The notes below the pieces were generated by a model that saw nothing but the letters and a program-made list of their open reading frames with translations, had not been told where the DNA came from and did no database searches. From Robbsia betulipollinis (lineage in GTDB: Bacteria > Pseudomonadota > Gammaproteobacteria > Burkholderiales > Burkholderiaceae): DNA of 64,000 nucleotides. The translations under genes and the position numbers were made by a program. Positions 47,167 to 55,570 of the stretch are shown in pieces (the stretch's first letter is position 1; each line of letters begins with the position of its first letter). Location: positions 2,514,365 to 2,578,364 of the forward strand of contig NZ_JAPMXC010000001.1 of the NCBI RefSeq assembly GCF_026624755.1, in the 5' to 3' direction.

Positions 47167-47895
47167 TCATTGCGCGCGCGCGGCGAGCTTCAGGCCTTCG
47201 CCGCGGCCTTCGTGCCGTGACGAACGCACGCGCGCGCCCGTGACGAAATAGGCGTGCAGGCCGTGGACGAAGCGGTTCAGCTTGGTCACGTTCGCCTTGT
47301 TCGAGCGGGTCAGGGCGTTATAGCCGAGCACCGCGGGAATCGCCACGAACAGACCGAAAGCGGTCATGATCAGCGCTTCGCCGACCGGACCGGCGACATG
47401 GTCGATCGACGTCTGGCCGCTCGCGCCGATGGCCAGCAGCGCATGATAGATGCCCCAGACCGTACCGAACAGGCCGACGAAGGGCGCCGTGCTGCCGATC
47501 GAGGCGAGCACGGCGAGGCCGGCCTGCATGCGCGCGACGATTTCGTCCATCGAGCTTTTCAGGCAGCGGGCGACCCAGTCGCTGGTGTTCATTCCGCCGT
47601 GCAGTTCCTTCACGTTCGACTGGTGATGCTCGGTCGCATCCTTGCCCGCCAGTGCCAGCACGACATAGGGGTTGTCGAGCGCGCCGCCGATGCGCTGGAT
47701 GCCGTCGTCGAAATCGCCGGCGTGCCAGAAGTCCTGCTCCACCGTTTTCGAAAGGCGTTTCAGGCGCCAGGCCTGCCAGGACTTGACGACGATGACCGTC
47801 CACGACAGTACCGACATGACGAGCAGCAGCAGCGCGATGCCGCGTGTGACGAAGTCACCCTGATCCCAGACGTGGGCCAAACCGTATTGTTGCAT
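47167..47895 (-). CDS. exbB: Biopolymer transport protein ExbB
   Basis: Proton-channel subunit of the TonB complex (242 residues, MotA/TolQ/ExbB family). There are three hydrophobic helices; the conserved central block is LAVLASIGSTAPFVGLFGTV followed by WGIYHALL and GPVGEALIMTAFGLFVAIPA. The gene is 21 bases after tonB and 16 before exbD. Normal length and complete. Confidence 0.96.
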   Translation of the reverse strand: MQQYGLAHVWDQGDFVTRGIALLLLVMSVLSWTVIVVKSWQAWRLKRLSKTVEQDFWHAGDFDDGIQRIGGALDNPYVVLALAGKDATEHHQSNVKELHGGMNTSDWVARCLKSSMDEIVARMQAGLAVLASIGSTAPFVGLFGTVWGIYHALLAIGASGQTSIDHVAGPVGEALIMTAFGLFVAIPAVLGYNALTRSNKANVTKLNRFVHGLHAYFVTGARVRSSRHEGRGEGLKLAARAQ

Positions 47896-47916
47896 GTCGA
47901 TTCCTTAATCGATGAA

Positions 47917-48645
47917 TCATTGATCCAGACTGAAGTTGTACGGCCGTTCGGTGATCGCCTTGACCGCCTGACCGCCTTCCATATAGGGAGTGCAGGGACT
48001 CGCCAGCGCCGCGGCGCGGGCCGCCTGGTCGAGACGGTCGAAACCGCTGCTCGATTTGACGCGCGCGCTTTCGACATTGCCGTGCGTGTCGACGATGAAC
48101 TGAATGACCACCGTGCCGGTTTCGCCACGGCGGCGCGACAGCGACGGGTAGTCCGGCGGCGTGCTGCTGCAGGTCAGGTGGCGGACATCCTTCGGAATGT
48201 TCGGATTGACTGCGGGGGCGGGCGCAGGCGCGGGTGGTGCGGCGGGCTGCGGCGGCGCGGCAGGCTGCGGTGGACTGGGTGGCGCGCTGGGCGCGGCGGC
48301 GACCGGTGTCGGACGGGATGTCGTGACCGGTGCGGGCGTTGGCCGGGGCACGACCCTGGGTGGTGTGCGGTGCACCTGCGGCTTCGGCGGCGTGACGGTC
48401 TTGGGCGGCGCCGGCGGCGTCGGTGCGGCCACCGGGACGGGCGCCGGTTCCGGACTGATCAGCGAAGCCGTGACGACCCGGGGCGGGACGATTGTCACCG
48501 GATCGGGGTGTTTGAACAGGAAAAAGGCCGCGATCGCCAGCGCGTGGGCTGCGACCACGACGGCGGTCGCGGTCCATGCAGCGCGATGCGACGGCGCGAC
48601 GCGCGTGAAATCACGCGTGAGGGCGGAATGGGCGGGCGAGTTCAT
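47917..48645 (-). CDS. tonB: Energy transducer TonB
   Basis: Protein of 242 residues linking the inner-membrane ExbBD motor to outer-membrane receptors. It has one N-terminal helix (AAWTATAVVVAAHALAIAAF), a Pro/Ala/Val-rich periplasmic spacer, and a C-terminal TonB domain (DYPSLSRRRGETGTVVIQFI, SSGFDRLDQAARAAA). The ATG at 48645 is preferred to a GTG two codons upstream. First gene of tonB-exbB-exbD. Confidence 0.95.
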   Translation of the reverse strand: MNSPAHSALTRDFTRVAPSHRAAWTATAVVVAAHALAIAAFFLFKHPDPVTIVPPRVVTASLISPEPAPVPVAAPTPPAPPKTVTPPKPQVHRTPPRVVPRPTPAPVTTSRPTPVAAAPSAPPSPPQPAAPPQPAAPPAPAPAPAVNPNIPKDVRHLTCSSTPPDYPSLSRRRGETGTVVIQFIVDTHGNVESARVKSSSGFDRLDQAARAAALASPCTPYMEGGQAVKAITERPYNFSLDQ

Positions 48646-49007
48646 GCGCACTGCCGGGAATTCGAGCGCTGTCCTGGATCGGGGCGCTGCGCGGTGGCGT
48701 CGCGCCCCGTCGATTCACGGAAGGAGGGCTTCCCGCCGCCGTCGCCGTGCAGGGCAACCAGGCAACGAGAGACAAGGCCGAGTGTCATGTTCGTCTGGGA
48801 TGGGAGTGATTCGGTGCGCGGAGCCGGCGCGGCAACCCATGGGAAATTGTATTCGCAAATCTCAACCCGCCGACGATCACCCGGCGCTGCAGGGGCTCGA
48901 ACGCATCACGCACCGCGCCCGGGCAAGCAGCCCAGGGAGGCGCGTTTCCTGCCCGCGCGGCGTGGGCAGGAGCAACGGGACGAACCTTTGCACCCTGTCG
49001 TCGCAGC
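48646..49007. other. Intergenic region between bfd and tonB
   Basis: 362 bases between the bfd stop and the tonB start, both on the minus strand, with no credible gene. An AT-rich patch near 48841-48865 contains, on the minus strand, TGCGAAT, the same half-site as in the bfd Fur box, but the second half is poor. It could hold the tonB promoter about 200 bases upstream of the start. Confidence 0.5.
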
Positions 49008-49244
49008 TCAGGCGGCCCGCGCGTGAAACATCATGGGCACGGCCTGCGCGCGATCGCCGGCGCGTTCCGCGCGCGAACATCCTATCTCGCGCCCGGCCAG
49101 AACTTCATGCACCGATTCTTCGCACCGTCCGCAACAGGTCGCGACACCGTGTTCGAATTGCAATGCTTCGAAGGTATCGTGACCCGCTTGCATCGAGGCA
49201 CGCAGTTGCCGGTCGGAAATTGCCTTGCAGACACAGACGATCAT
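49008..49244 (-). CDS. bfd: Bacterioferritin-associated ferredoxin
   Basis: Small 2Fe-2S protein (78 residues) that reduces bacterioferritin to release stored iron. The cluster cysteines are in MIVCVCKAIS and ATCCGRCEES, the standard Bfd layout. Start at 49244; the in-frame ATG 15 codons upstream lies in the Fur box region. Bfd is usually made when iron is low, and a good Fur box at 49274-49288 agrees. A short Arg/Ala-rich tail follows the core. Confidence 0.93.
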   Translation of the reverse strand: MIVCVCKAISDRQLRASMQAGHDTFEALQFEHGVATCCGRCEESVHEVLAGREIGCSRAERAGDRAQAVPMMFHARAA

Positions 49245-49273
49245 AAGTGAGCGAGCGAGTCGGAAGCGGGTAA

Positions 49274-49288
49274 TGCGAATTATTATCA
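49274..49288 (-). promoter_or_regulatory. Fur box before bfd
   Basis: TGCGAATTATTATCA (plus-strand reading) matches 12 of 14 fixed positions of the 7-1-7 Fur pattern, with a perfect right half. It lies 30 bases before the bfd ATG. Confidence 0.8.
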
Positions 49289-49512
49289 TTCAATATGGAA
49301 GACTTGGCAAGTGCGTTGCTTCCATGTCATGTGATGGCGGCTGCGCGAACGTCGCCGGGCGCGCGCCTTGTTTGGCGGATGCCTGCGTCAACATCAACCG
49401 GGAGATGGCGTCGCCTGGCCGCGCCGGCTGCGGCAACGCAACGGTCTTCGAAGCTTTGCCGAGCCGGCGATCGTGGCGCCGGCCCACAGCCGCGGACCGG
49501 CGCGGGACAGCG

Positions 49513-50397
49513 TCACACCGCGTGATGCGCCGGGAAGTGCCCGCCGTACGGGCCATCGGCTGCGCTCAGCACCGACGGGATATCCCGGACTGCCGCCGGG
49601 ACCATCGTGCCGGACAACGCCACGCGTGCCAGCCCGTCGAGCGCGTGGGTCGAGCCGGTGGAAAGCAGCGTCAACGCGGCCTCCGACGGTGCTGCACCCA
49701 CAGGGGCCGCCGGTGCCCGCAGTCCGCGCGCGTCGAGCAGCCGGCCGAGTTGCCGGGCGACCGGCATGCTATTGTCGATGATGCGCAGGCGTTCGCCCGT
49801 CAGCGAACGGATCAACGGAATCAGGAAAGGGTAGTGGGTGCAGCCCAGCGCGAGCGTGTCGGCGCCGGCATCGAGCATCGGCTGGAGATACCCTTCGAGC
49901 AGGGCGGCCAGCGTCGGAGAACCGGTATCGCCGCGCTCGATCGCCTCGACCAGGCCGACGCCGGCCACGCAGACCAGCCGGCAATCGCCCGCGTGCGTGG
50001 CGAGCAGATGCTGGAATTTGTCGCTGCGCAGCGTTGCGGCGGTCGCGAGCACGCCCGCGACGCGGCTGCGGCTCGCCTGGCTGGCGGGCTTGATGCCCGG
50101 TTCGACGCCGACGATCGGCACCGTGAGTGCCGCGCGCAGCGCGGCGATCGCGACCGTGGTCGCCGTGTTGCAGGCCACCACCAGCGCTTTCGCGCCCTGG
50201 GCGACCAGCCAGTGGCCGATCGCCAGCGACCGGTCGATGAGGAAGGCATCGCTGCGCGCGCCATAGGGCGCATAGCGGGAATCGGCGCAATAGACCAGCG
50301 ATTCGCCCGGCAGTGCCTGCCGGATCGCGCGCAGCACGGACAGGCCTCCGACGCCGGAATCGAACACGCCCACCGGCGCCGCGCCCTCGGTGCGCAT
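49513..50397 (-). CDS. murI: Glutamate racemase
   Basis: Cofactor-independent enzyme making D-glutamate for peptidoglycan (294 residues). Both catalytic cysteines are present: [11 protein letters not shown] and LGCTHYPFL; the N-terminal [15 protein letters not shown] carries the catalytic aspartate and serine. It starts 2 bases after the bfr stop and is likely cotranscribed with bfr. The 20 or so C-terminal residues differ from the core and may be a loose tail. Confidence 0.95.
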   Translation of the reverse strand: MRTEGAAPVGVFDSGVGGLSVLRAIRQALPGESLVYCADSRYAPYGARSDAFLIDRSLAIGHWLVAQGAKALVVACNTATTVAIAALRAALTVPIVGVEPGIKPASQASRSRVAGVLATAATLRSDKFQHLLATHAGDCRLVCVAGVGLVEAIERGDTGSPTLAALLEGYLQPMLDAGADTLALGCTHYPFLIPLIRSLTGERLRIIDNSMPVARQLGRLLDARGLRAPAAPVGAAPSEAALTLLSTGSTHALDGLARVALSGTMVPAAVRDIPSVLSAADGPYGGHFPAHHAV

Positions 50398-50398
50398 G

Positions 50399-50878
50399 TT
50401 ACTGATTGATGCCGCCCATCGCGCTTTGCAGGTAGTTCGGCAGCGTCAGCTTGTCGATCAGTTCGATCTGGGTTTCAAGCCAGTCGATATGCTCCTCGGT
50501 GTCATCAAGAATCTTCTGAAAAATTTCGCGGGAGACGAAATCGCGTGCCAGCTCGCAGTGGGCGATGCCTTCCTTGCAGGTCGCCTGGGAGATGTATTCC
50601 AGCTTGAGATCCGAGGCGAGGATTTCCGGCGTGTTTTCCCCGATCATCAGCTTGTGCAGGTCCTGCAGGTTCGGCAGGCCGTCGAGCATGAAGATCCGCT
50701 GGATCAGCCAGTCGGCATGGTTCATTTCGCCGATCGACTCGTCGTATTCCTTCTTGCCGAGCGATTCCAGGCCCCAGTGCTTGTACATCCGCGCGTGCAG
50801 GAAATACTGGTTGATCGCGGTCAGCTCGTTTTTCAGCTGCGCGTTCAGATATTCGATGACCTTGGGGTCGCTTTTCAT
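50399..50878 (-). CDS. bfr: Bacterioferritin
   Basis: Iron-storage protein that forms 24-subunit haem-containing shells (159 residues). Ferroxidase residues are in [40 protein letters not shown] and [14 protein letters not shown]; the haem-ligand methionine lies at about position 52 (EMNHAD). It pairs functionally with Bfd encoded nearby. It is divergent from acsA, and murI follows directly. Confidence 0.96.
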   Translation of the reverse strand: MKSDPKVIEYLNAQLKNELTAINQYFLHARMYKHWGLESLGKKEYDESIGEMNHADWLIQRIFMLDGLPNLQDLHKLMIGENTPEILASDLKLEYISQATCKEGIAHCELARDFVSREIFQKILDDTEEHIDWLETQIELIDKLTLPNYLQSAMGGINQ

Positions 50879-51349
50879 GGCAAATTTCCTTCTGTGGGGC
50901 AGGATGGCGCCGCGATTCGCCGGGCGCCCGCGATCGGTATCGGAGCGCCCGGCGACGGATCACGGCGCGGAAGTTCGCCCACGATAATCGGTCGGCGCGG
51001 AAAAGCCAAGCATGACGATAAAATTGCGCGAAAAGGACGCCCTATCGCGATCCTGAATCAGAAATATTCGCATTCAGATGGGTTTTTCGTCGTTTTACGG
51101 GCTTTTTTCGCCTTTTCCGTAATTTTTCGCAAGACTGGCGACGGCGGTGTTTCGCGCGTTCGCCGGGCGCTCGCGGACGATTTCGCGGCGGTGTCGGCCA
51201 GCGCGGTCACCGCCGGCGCCACCGTGCCCGGGTCGCGCTCGCGGCGTAAGATTCAGGTAAGGTCCCGGCCTTACCGTCGGAGGCATAATCTCATTTCGGC
51301 AACGCGGTTTTCGCGCTGCCGTATTCACAGCGAACAGGAGGAGACAACG
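50879..51349. other. Divergent intergenic region between bfr and acsA
   Basis: 471 bases without a credible gene, with an AT-rich centre (51000-51130) unlike the surrounding DNA. It includes a CTGAAT...ATTCAG inverted repeat (51053-51078), a stretch of T/A runs, and near acsA a GGTAAGG/CCTTACC palindrome next to a CATAAT -10-like element. Promoters of both genes should lie here. Confidence 0.6.
51256..51275 (+). promoter_or_regulatory. Palindrome before acsA (candidate operator)
   Basis: GGTAAGG-TCCCGG-CCTTACC is a perfect 7-base inverted repeat about 75 bases before the acsA ATG. A -10-like CATAAT (51284-51289) follows, so the palindrome covers the -35 position, where an activator or repressor dimer could bind. 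The cognate protein is unknown. Confidence 0.5.
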
Positions 51350-53332
51350 ATGGCCGCCATTGAGTCAGTCATGCACGAGGGCCGGGTATTCGAGCCGGCC
51401 GCGAGCATCGTCGAAACCGCGGCCGTGTCCGGAATGCCCGCCTACCATGCGCTGGTGGCGGAGGCCGAGCGCGATTACGAGGGTTTCTGGGGACGGCTCG
51501 CGCGTACGGCGCTCGACTGGCAGACGCCGTTCACCAAGGTGCTCGACGAAAGCCGTGCGCCGTTCTACACATGGTTCGAGGACGGCCGCTTGAACGCGTC
51601 GTACAACTGTCTGGACCGGCACGTCGAGAACGGTCTGGGCGAGAAAGCCGCGCTGATCTTCGAAGCCGACGACGGCACGGTGACGCGGGTCAGCTACCGC
51701 GACCTGCTCGCGCGCGTGAGCCGCCTGGCGAATGCGCTGAAGGCCCGCGGCGTGAAGACCGGCGACCGGGTGGTGATCTATATGCCGATGTCGGTCGAGG
51801 GCGTGGTCGCGATGCAGGCATGCGCGCGCATCGGTGCGACGCATTCGGTGGTCTTCGGCGGCTTTTCGTCGAAATCGCTGAACGAGCGGATCGTCGACGC
51901 CGGCGCGGTCGCGGTAATCACCGCCGACGAGCAGATGCGCGGCGGCCGCGCGCTGCCGTTGAAATCGATCGTCGACGAGGCGCTCGCCGCGGGCGGCACC
52001 GAGACGGTGACGAGCGTCATCGTCTACCGGCGTACCGGCGGTGACGTGCACTGGGACGCGGCGCGCGATCTCTGGCTGCACGAACTGGTCGCGACGCAAT
52101 CGGACGTCTGTGCCCCGGAGTGGGTGGGCGCCGAGCATCCGCTCTTCATCCTCTACACGTCCGGCTCCACCGGCAAGCCGAAAGGCGTCCAGCACAGCAC
52201 CGGCGGTTATCTGCTGTGGGCGCAGCAGACGATGCAGTGGACCTTCGACATCAAGTCCGAGGACGTGTTCTGGTGCACGGCCGACATCGGCTGGATCACG
52301 GGGCATACCTATATTTGCTATGGCCCGACCGCGGCGGGCGCGACCCAGGTGATCTTCGAAGGCGTTCCCACTTATCCGGACGCCGGCCGTTTCTGGAAGA
52401 TGATCGAGCAGCACCGGGTCACGGTCTTCTACACCGCGCCCACGGCGATCCGCTCGTTGATCAAGGCGGCGGACGCGAACCCCGAGGTGCATCCGCGGCG
52501 CTATGACCTGTCCTCGCTGCGCGTCATCGGCACGGTAGGGGAGCCGATCAATCCGGCGGCCTGGATGTGGTACCACGACGAGGTGGGCGGCGGACGCTGC
52601 CCGATCGTCGATACCTTCTGGCAGACCGAGACGGGCGGCCACGTGATCAGCCCGTTGCCGGGCGCGACGCCGCTCGTGCCGGGTTCGTGCACCTTGCCGC
52701 TGCCGGGCATTCTGGCCGCGGTGGTCGACGAGACCGGTCAGGAGGTGCCGAACGGCCAGGGCGGGATCCTGGTGATCAAGCGGCCCTGGCCGGCGATGCT
52801 GCGCACCGTCTGGCGCGACCCGGAGCGGTTTCGCAAGAGCTATTTCCCGGAGGAACTGGGCGGGACGCTCTATCTGGCGGGGGACGGCGCGGTGCGCGAC
52901 GCGACCACGGGCAATTTCACGATCATGGGCCGGATCGACGACGTGCTCAACATCTCGGGGCACCGGATGGGCACGATGGAAATCGAGTCGGCGCTGGTCA
53001 GCCATCCGCTGGTCGCGGAGGCGGCCGTCGTCGGGCGGCCGGACGACACCACCGGCGAGGCGATCGTCGCCTTCGTGGTGCTCAAACGGACGCGGCCGAC
53101 GGGCGACGAGGGCCGGGCGATCGCGAACGAACTGCGTGCCTGGGTGGCCAAGCAGATCGGGCCGATCGCCAAGCCGCGCGATCTGCGTTTCGGCGACAAC
53201 CTGCCGAAGACGCGTTCGGGCAAGATCATGCGCCGTCTGCTGCGGGGTCTGGCAAAGGGCGAAACGGCCCCGCAGGATACGTCGACGCTGGAGAACCCGG
53301 CGATTCTCGAGCAACTCGGCGAGGCGCTGTAG
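51350..53332 (+). CDS. acsA: Acetyl-coenzyme A synthetase
   Basis: AMP-forming acetate:CoA ligase of 660 residues, activating acetate to acetyl-CoA. Motifs: the phosphate loop [68 protein letters not shown], and the C-terminal [11 protein letters not shown] with the lysine controlled by acetylation. The true start is the ATG at 51350 behind AGGAGGAG; a very long in-frame reading upstream is intergenic and antisense to bfr. Normal size for the family. Confidence 0.97.
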   Translation: MAAIESVMHEGRVFEPAASIVETAAVSGMPAYHALVAEAERDYEGFWGRLARTALDWQTPFTKVLDESRAPFYTWFEDGRLNASYNCLDRHVENGLGEKAALIFEADDGTVTRVSYRDLLARVSRLANALKARGVKTGDRVVIYMPMSVEGVVAMQACARIGATHSVVFGGFSSKSLNERIVDAGAVAVITADEQMRGGRALPLKSIVDEALAAGGTETVTSVIVYRRTGGDVHWDAARDLWLHELVATQSDVCAPEWVGAEHPLFILYTSGSTGKPKGVQHSTGGYLLWAQQTMQWTFDIKSEDVFWCTADIGWITGHTYICYGPTAAGATQVIFEGVPTYPDAGRFWKMIEQHRVTVFYTAPTAIRSLIKAADANPEVHPRRYDLSSLRVIGTVGEPINPAAWMWYHDEVGGGRCPIVDTFWQTETGGHVISPLPGATPLVPGSCTLPLPGILAAVVDETGQEVPNGQGGILVIKRPWPAMLRTVWRDPERFRKSYFPEELGGTLYLAGDGAVRDATTGNFTIMGRIDDVLNISGHRMGTMEIESALVSHPLVAEAAVVGRPDDTTGEAIVAFVVLKRTRPTGDEGRAIANELRAWVAKQIGPIAKPRDLRFGDNLPKTRSGKIMRRLLRGLAKGETAPQDTSTLENPAILEQLGEAL

Positions 53333-53373
53333 CGCGCCGGGACCTTGCCCGCGGGCGCGCCGTTTCCCGAGCG

Positions 53374-55077
53374 CTATGCCTCGCGGGCGCCCGCGGTAGC
53401 GGGATCGCCCGGGGCAGCGTCGAAATCGATCAGCAATTGCCTGTCGTCGCGCGCTGCGCCGCTCACGCGGGCACGCGTCGCGGCCGGCGCTGCCGGGCCG
53501 GTGCGGGAGAGGACCGCGGGAGCGGCATCCGCATCCGGTTCGACGGTGGGGGCGGCGGGGGCGGGGGGGGCGACCAGTTCGAGGGCACGTGCGACGCGCA
53601 GCGGCAGTACATCGAGCGTGGGGTCGCGAAACGCACGGCGCAGGATCGCGTAGGTGTCGCGGTCGAACAGCGGCACCGGCGTGGCGGCGGCCAGTCCCGG
53701 CAACGCGCGCGGATCCTCGCTGCTGCCCAGGTAACTCCAGTTGTCGACCACGTGCCATTGGGTCAGGCCGGTGCGATGCCGCTCGGCGAAAGCGATCGGG
53801 CCATCGTGCGGCCAGCAGGCGATGCGCAGCGGCGCGAGCGCCTCGCGCAGACGCGCCGCCTGCGCGCCCGCCGCTTCTGCGGAAGAGACGTCATCGGCAG
53901 CGTCATCGGCAAGTTCGCCCGCTTCCCATGCCGGCGCGTCCTTTTCCAGCCCGAGCGCCGCCGGGTACACGCCGTTTTCGCGCGCGAGCTTGCGCAAGCG
54001 CGACTCGGCCTTCGCGCGGGAATCGAAGATGCCGAACAGATCCTCGGTGCGACCGAAGTCCCGTTCATGCGGCCAGGCCAGGCGCGGCACGCTCGCCTCC
54101 GGCGGAAAGTACCAGCTGCACGGCGTGCTGCGGCGGCGCAGCACGCGGTTGTGCGGCGGCGCGAGGGCCTTGACGAGTTGCGCCTCGACGAGCGCGGCGC
54201 CGGTCTCGCCGGCGGCCACCCGATGCTCGATCCGCCGCACCGCCGACGACAATGGCTGATCGTTCGACTGACGGTGGTCGGCGGAGAAGTGCGCGCCCAC
54301 GCTCTTGCGCAGGTCGGCGCCCTTGCCGACGAACAGCGGCAGGCCCTGTGCGCCGTAGAAGACGTACACGCCGGGCAGGGCGGGCAGGCTGTCGAGCGCG
54401 TCCTCGTCGAGCGCCGCCGGCAGGCTCGCCCGTCGGATCAGGGTGCGCGCGGCGGCGTCGATGGTGGCGAACGGGTGCTGGCGGTGCAGATGCTGCCAGA
54501 ACTGCCAGAGCAGATCGGCGTCGGCGAGCGCGCGGTGCCGGCCGCGCGGGACCAGCGCGAAACGTTCAATGAGCGCATCGAGGCCGTGCTTGCGTGCCGT
54601 CGGAAACAGCGTGCGCGAGAGCCGGACCGTACACAACACATCGGCGCGAAAGCGCAGACCGGCCCGCTTGAATTCGCTTTTCAGAAAACCGTAGTCGAAG
54701 CGCGCGTTGTGGGCGATGAAAAGCTTGCCCTCGAGTTGCGCGGCCAGCGCGGGCGCGAGCGAGGCGAAACTCGGCTGGCCCCGCACCATCGCGTTGCTGA
54801 TGCCGGTGAGTTGTTCGATGAACGGCGGAATCGGCTGGCCGGGGTCGACCATCATCGTCCACTCACGCAAACCCTCGGGCCCGACCTCGACCAGACCGAT
54901 TTCCGTGATCCGGTCCTTGAGCGGGTCCGAGCCGGTGGTCTCGAGATCGACGAACACCATCGGGCGGTCGAGCCGGGCCAGCAAGGCGGGGACGTCGAAC
55001 GCACCGGTAGCGGGAGAGGCCGCGTCGATGGGAGCGGCCGACGCCGGGGCGTCAACCCGCGAATGCGCCACCTTCAT
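53374..55077 (-). CDS. DnaQ-type exonuclease fused to GIY-YIG endonuclease domain
   Basis: A 567-residue nuclease with two domains. Residues about 35-210 are a DEDDh 3'-5' exonuclease like DNA polymerase III epsilon: VFVDLETTGSDPLKDRITEI, LFIAHNARFDYGFL and HRALADADLLWQF. From about residue 240 there is a UvrC/Cho-like GIY-YIG unit (LPGVYVFYGAQGLPLFVGKG, then the basic LRKSVGAHF). The remainder, about 250 residues, is a family-specific region of unknown role. Such fusions occur in beta-proteobacteria and are thought to act in repair. The start at 55077 overlaps the stop of the DUF6232 gene by 4 bases. Confidence 0.9.
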   Translation of the reverse strand: MKVAHSRVDAPASAAPIDAASPATGAFDVPALLARLDRPMVFVDLETTGSDPLKDRITEIGLVEVGPEGLREWTMMVDPGQPIPPFIEQLTGISNAMVRGQPSFASLAPALAAQLEGKLFIAHNARFDYGFLKSEFKRAGLRFRADVLCTVRLSRTLFPTARKHGLDALIERFALVPRGRHRALADADLLWQFWQHLHRQHPFATIDAAARTLIRRASLPAALDEDALDSLPALPGVYVFYGAQGLPLFVGKGADLRKSVGAHFSADHRQSNDQPLSSAVRRIEHRVAAGETGAALVEAQLVKALAPPHNRVLRRRSTPCSWYFPPEASVPRLAWPHERDFGRTEDLFGIFDSRAKAESRLRKLARENGVYPAALGLEKDAPAWEAGELADDAADDVSSAEAAGAQAARLREALAPLRIACWPHDGPIAFAERHRTGLTQWHVVDNWSYLGSSEDPRALPGLAAATPVPLFDRDTYAILRRAFRDPTLDVLPLRVARALELVAPPAPAAPTVEPDADAAPAVLSRTGPAAPAATRARVSGAARDDRQLLIDFDAAPGDPATAGAREA

Positions 55078-55538
55078 GCGGTCGGCGGCGCCGCGGCGCG
55101 TGCGGCGGACGGGGTTGGCGCGAGGGCCACTGCCTGCTCGAGCGCGGCGGCCACGCGTTTGGCGAAGCCCAGGTCCGACGTCGCCAGCACCTCGGTTTCG
55201 CCGGCATCGCGCACGACCAGGACGCGGTGCCGCATCGTCTGGAATTTCCACGTCAGGTAGCTGACCACTGCAAGCATGACGCCGATGGCGATCGTCGGAC
55301 TCGAGCGGATCACGATGCCGTATATCGCCACCAGGATGGCGACGACCAGGATCGGCACGGCGAAACGCCGGTGGGGCTGATCGACGAAGACCCGCACGCT
55401 GCGGGCGTCCTTCAGCGGGAAAGGCGTGCCATAGACGACGATGCGGGCGGTGCTGACCGTGACGTTCGCTTCCTCGAAAAACGGAAGCGGCGCGTTGGCG
55501 GCGCGGGGCGCCGGGGAGGAAATGGGGTCTGATGACAT
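55074..55538 (-). CDS. DUF6232 family membrane protein
   Basis: A 154-residue protein: short Pro-rich N-terminus, a beta-rich segment (EEANVTVSTARIVVYGTPFP), two adjacent hydrophobic helices (FAVPILVVAILVAIYGIVI, TIAIGVMLAVVSYL) and a C-terminal domain (RVLVVRDAGETEVLATSDLG). The layout matches DUF6232, whose function is unknown. Its stop overlaps the next ATG (ATGA), coupling it to the DnaQ/GIY-YIG nuclease gene. Start chosen at the ATG 55538, where similarity to the family begins. Confidence 0.83.
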   Translation of the reverse strand: MSSDPISSPAPRAANAPLPFFEEANVTVSTARIVVYGTPFPLKDARSVRVFVDQPHRRFAVPILVVAILVAIYGIVIRSSPTIAIGVMLAVVSYLTWKFQTMRHRVLVVRDAGETEVLATSDLGFAKRVAAALEQAVALAPTPSAARAAAPPTA

Positions 55539-55570
55539 GCGATGGCGTCCACTAAAAAAGGCTGGCGGCG

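Noticed and set aside
47254-49026. A 590-codon plus-strand frame across exbB, tonB and the bfd-tonB gap
   Set aside because: It covers well-recognised genes on the other strand and its sequence is Arg/Gly low complexity with no signal or domain.
50390-51349. A 320-codon N-terminal extension of acetyl-CoA synthetase
   Set aside because: It is antisense to bfr and intergenic sequence; the ATG at 51350 has a strong ribosome-binding site and the normal family N-terminus.
52567-55260. An 897-codon plus-strand frame over the acsA end and the DnaQ/GIY-YIG gene
   Set aside because: It is out of frame with acsA and antisense to a recognised nuclease; the translation has no known features.
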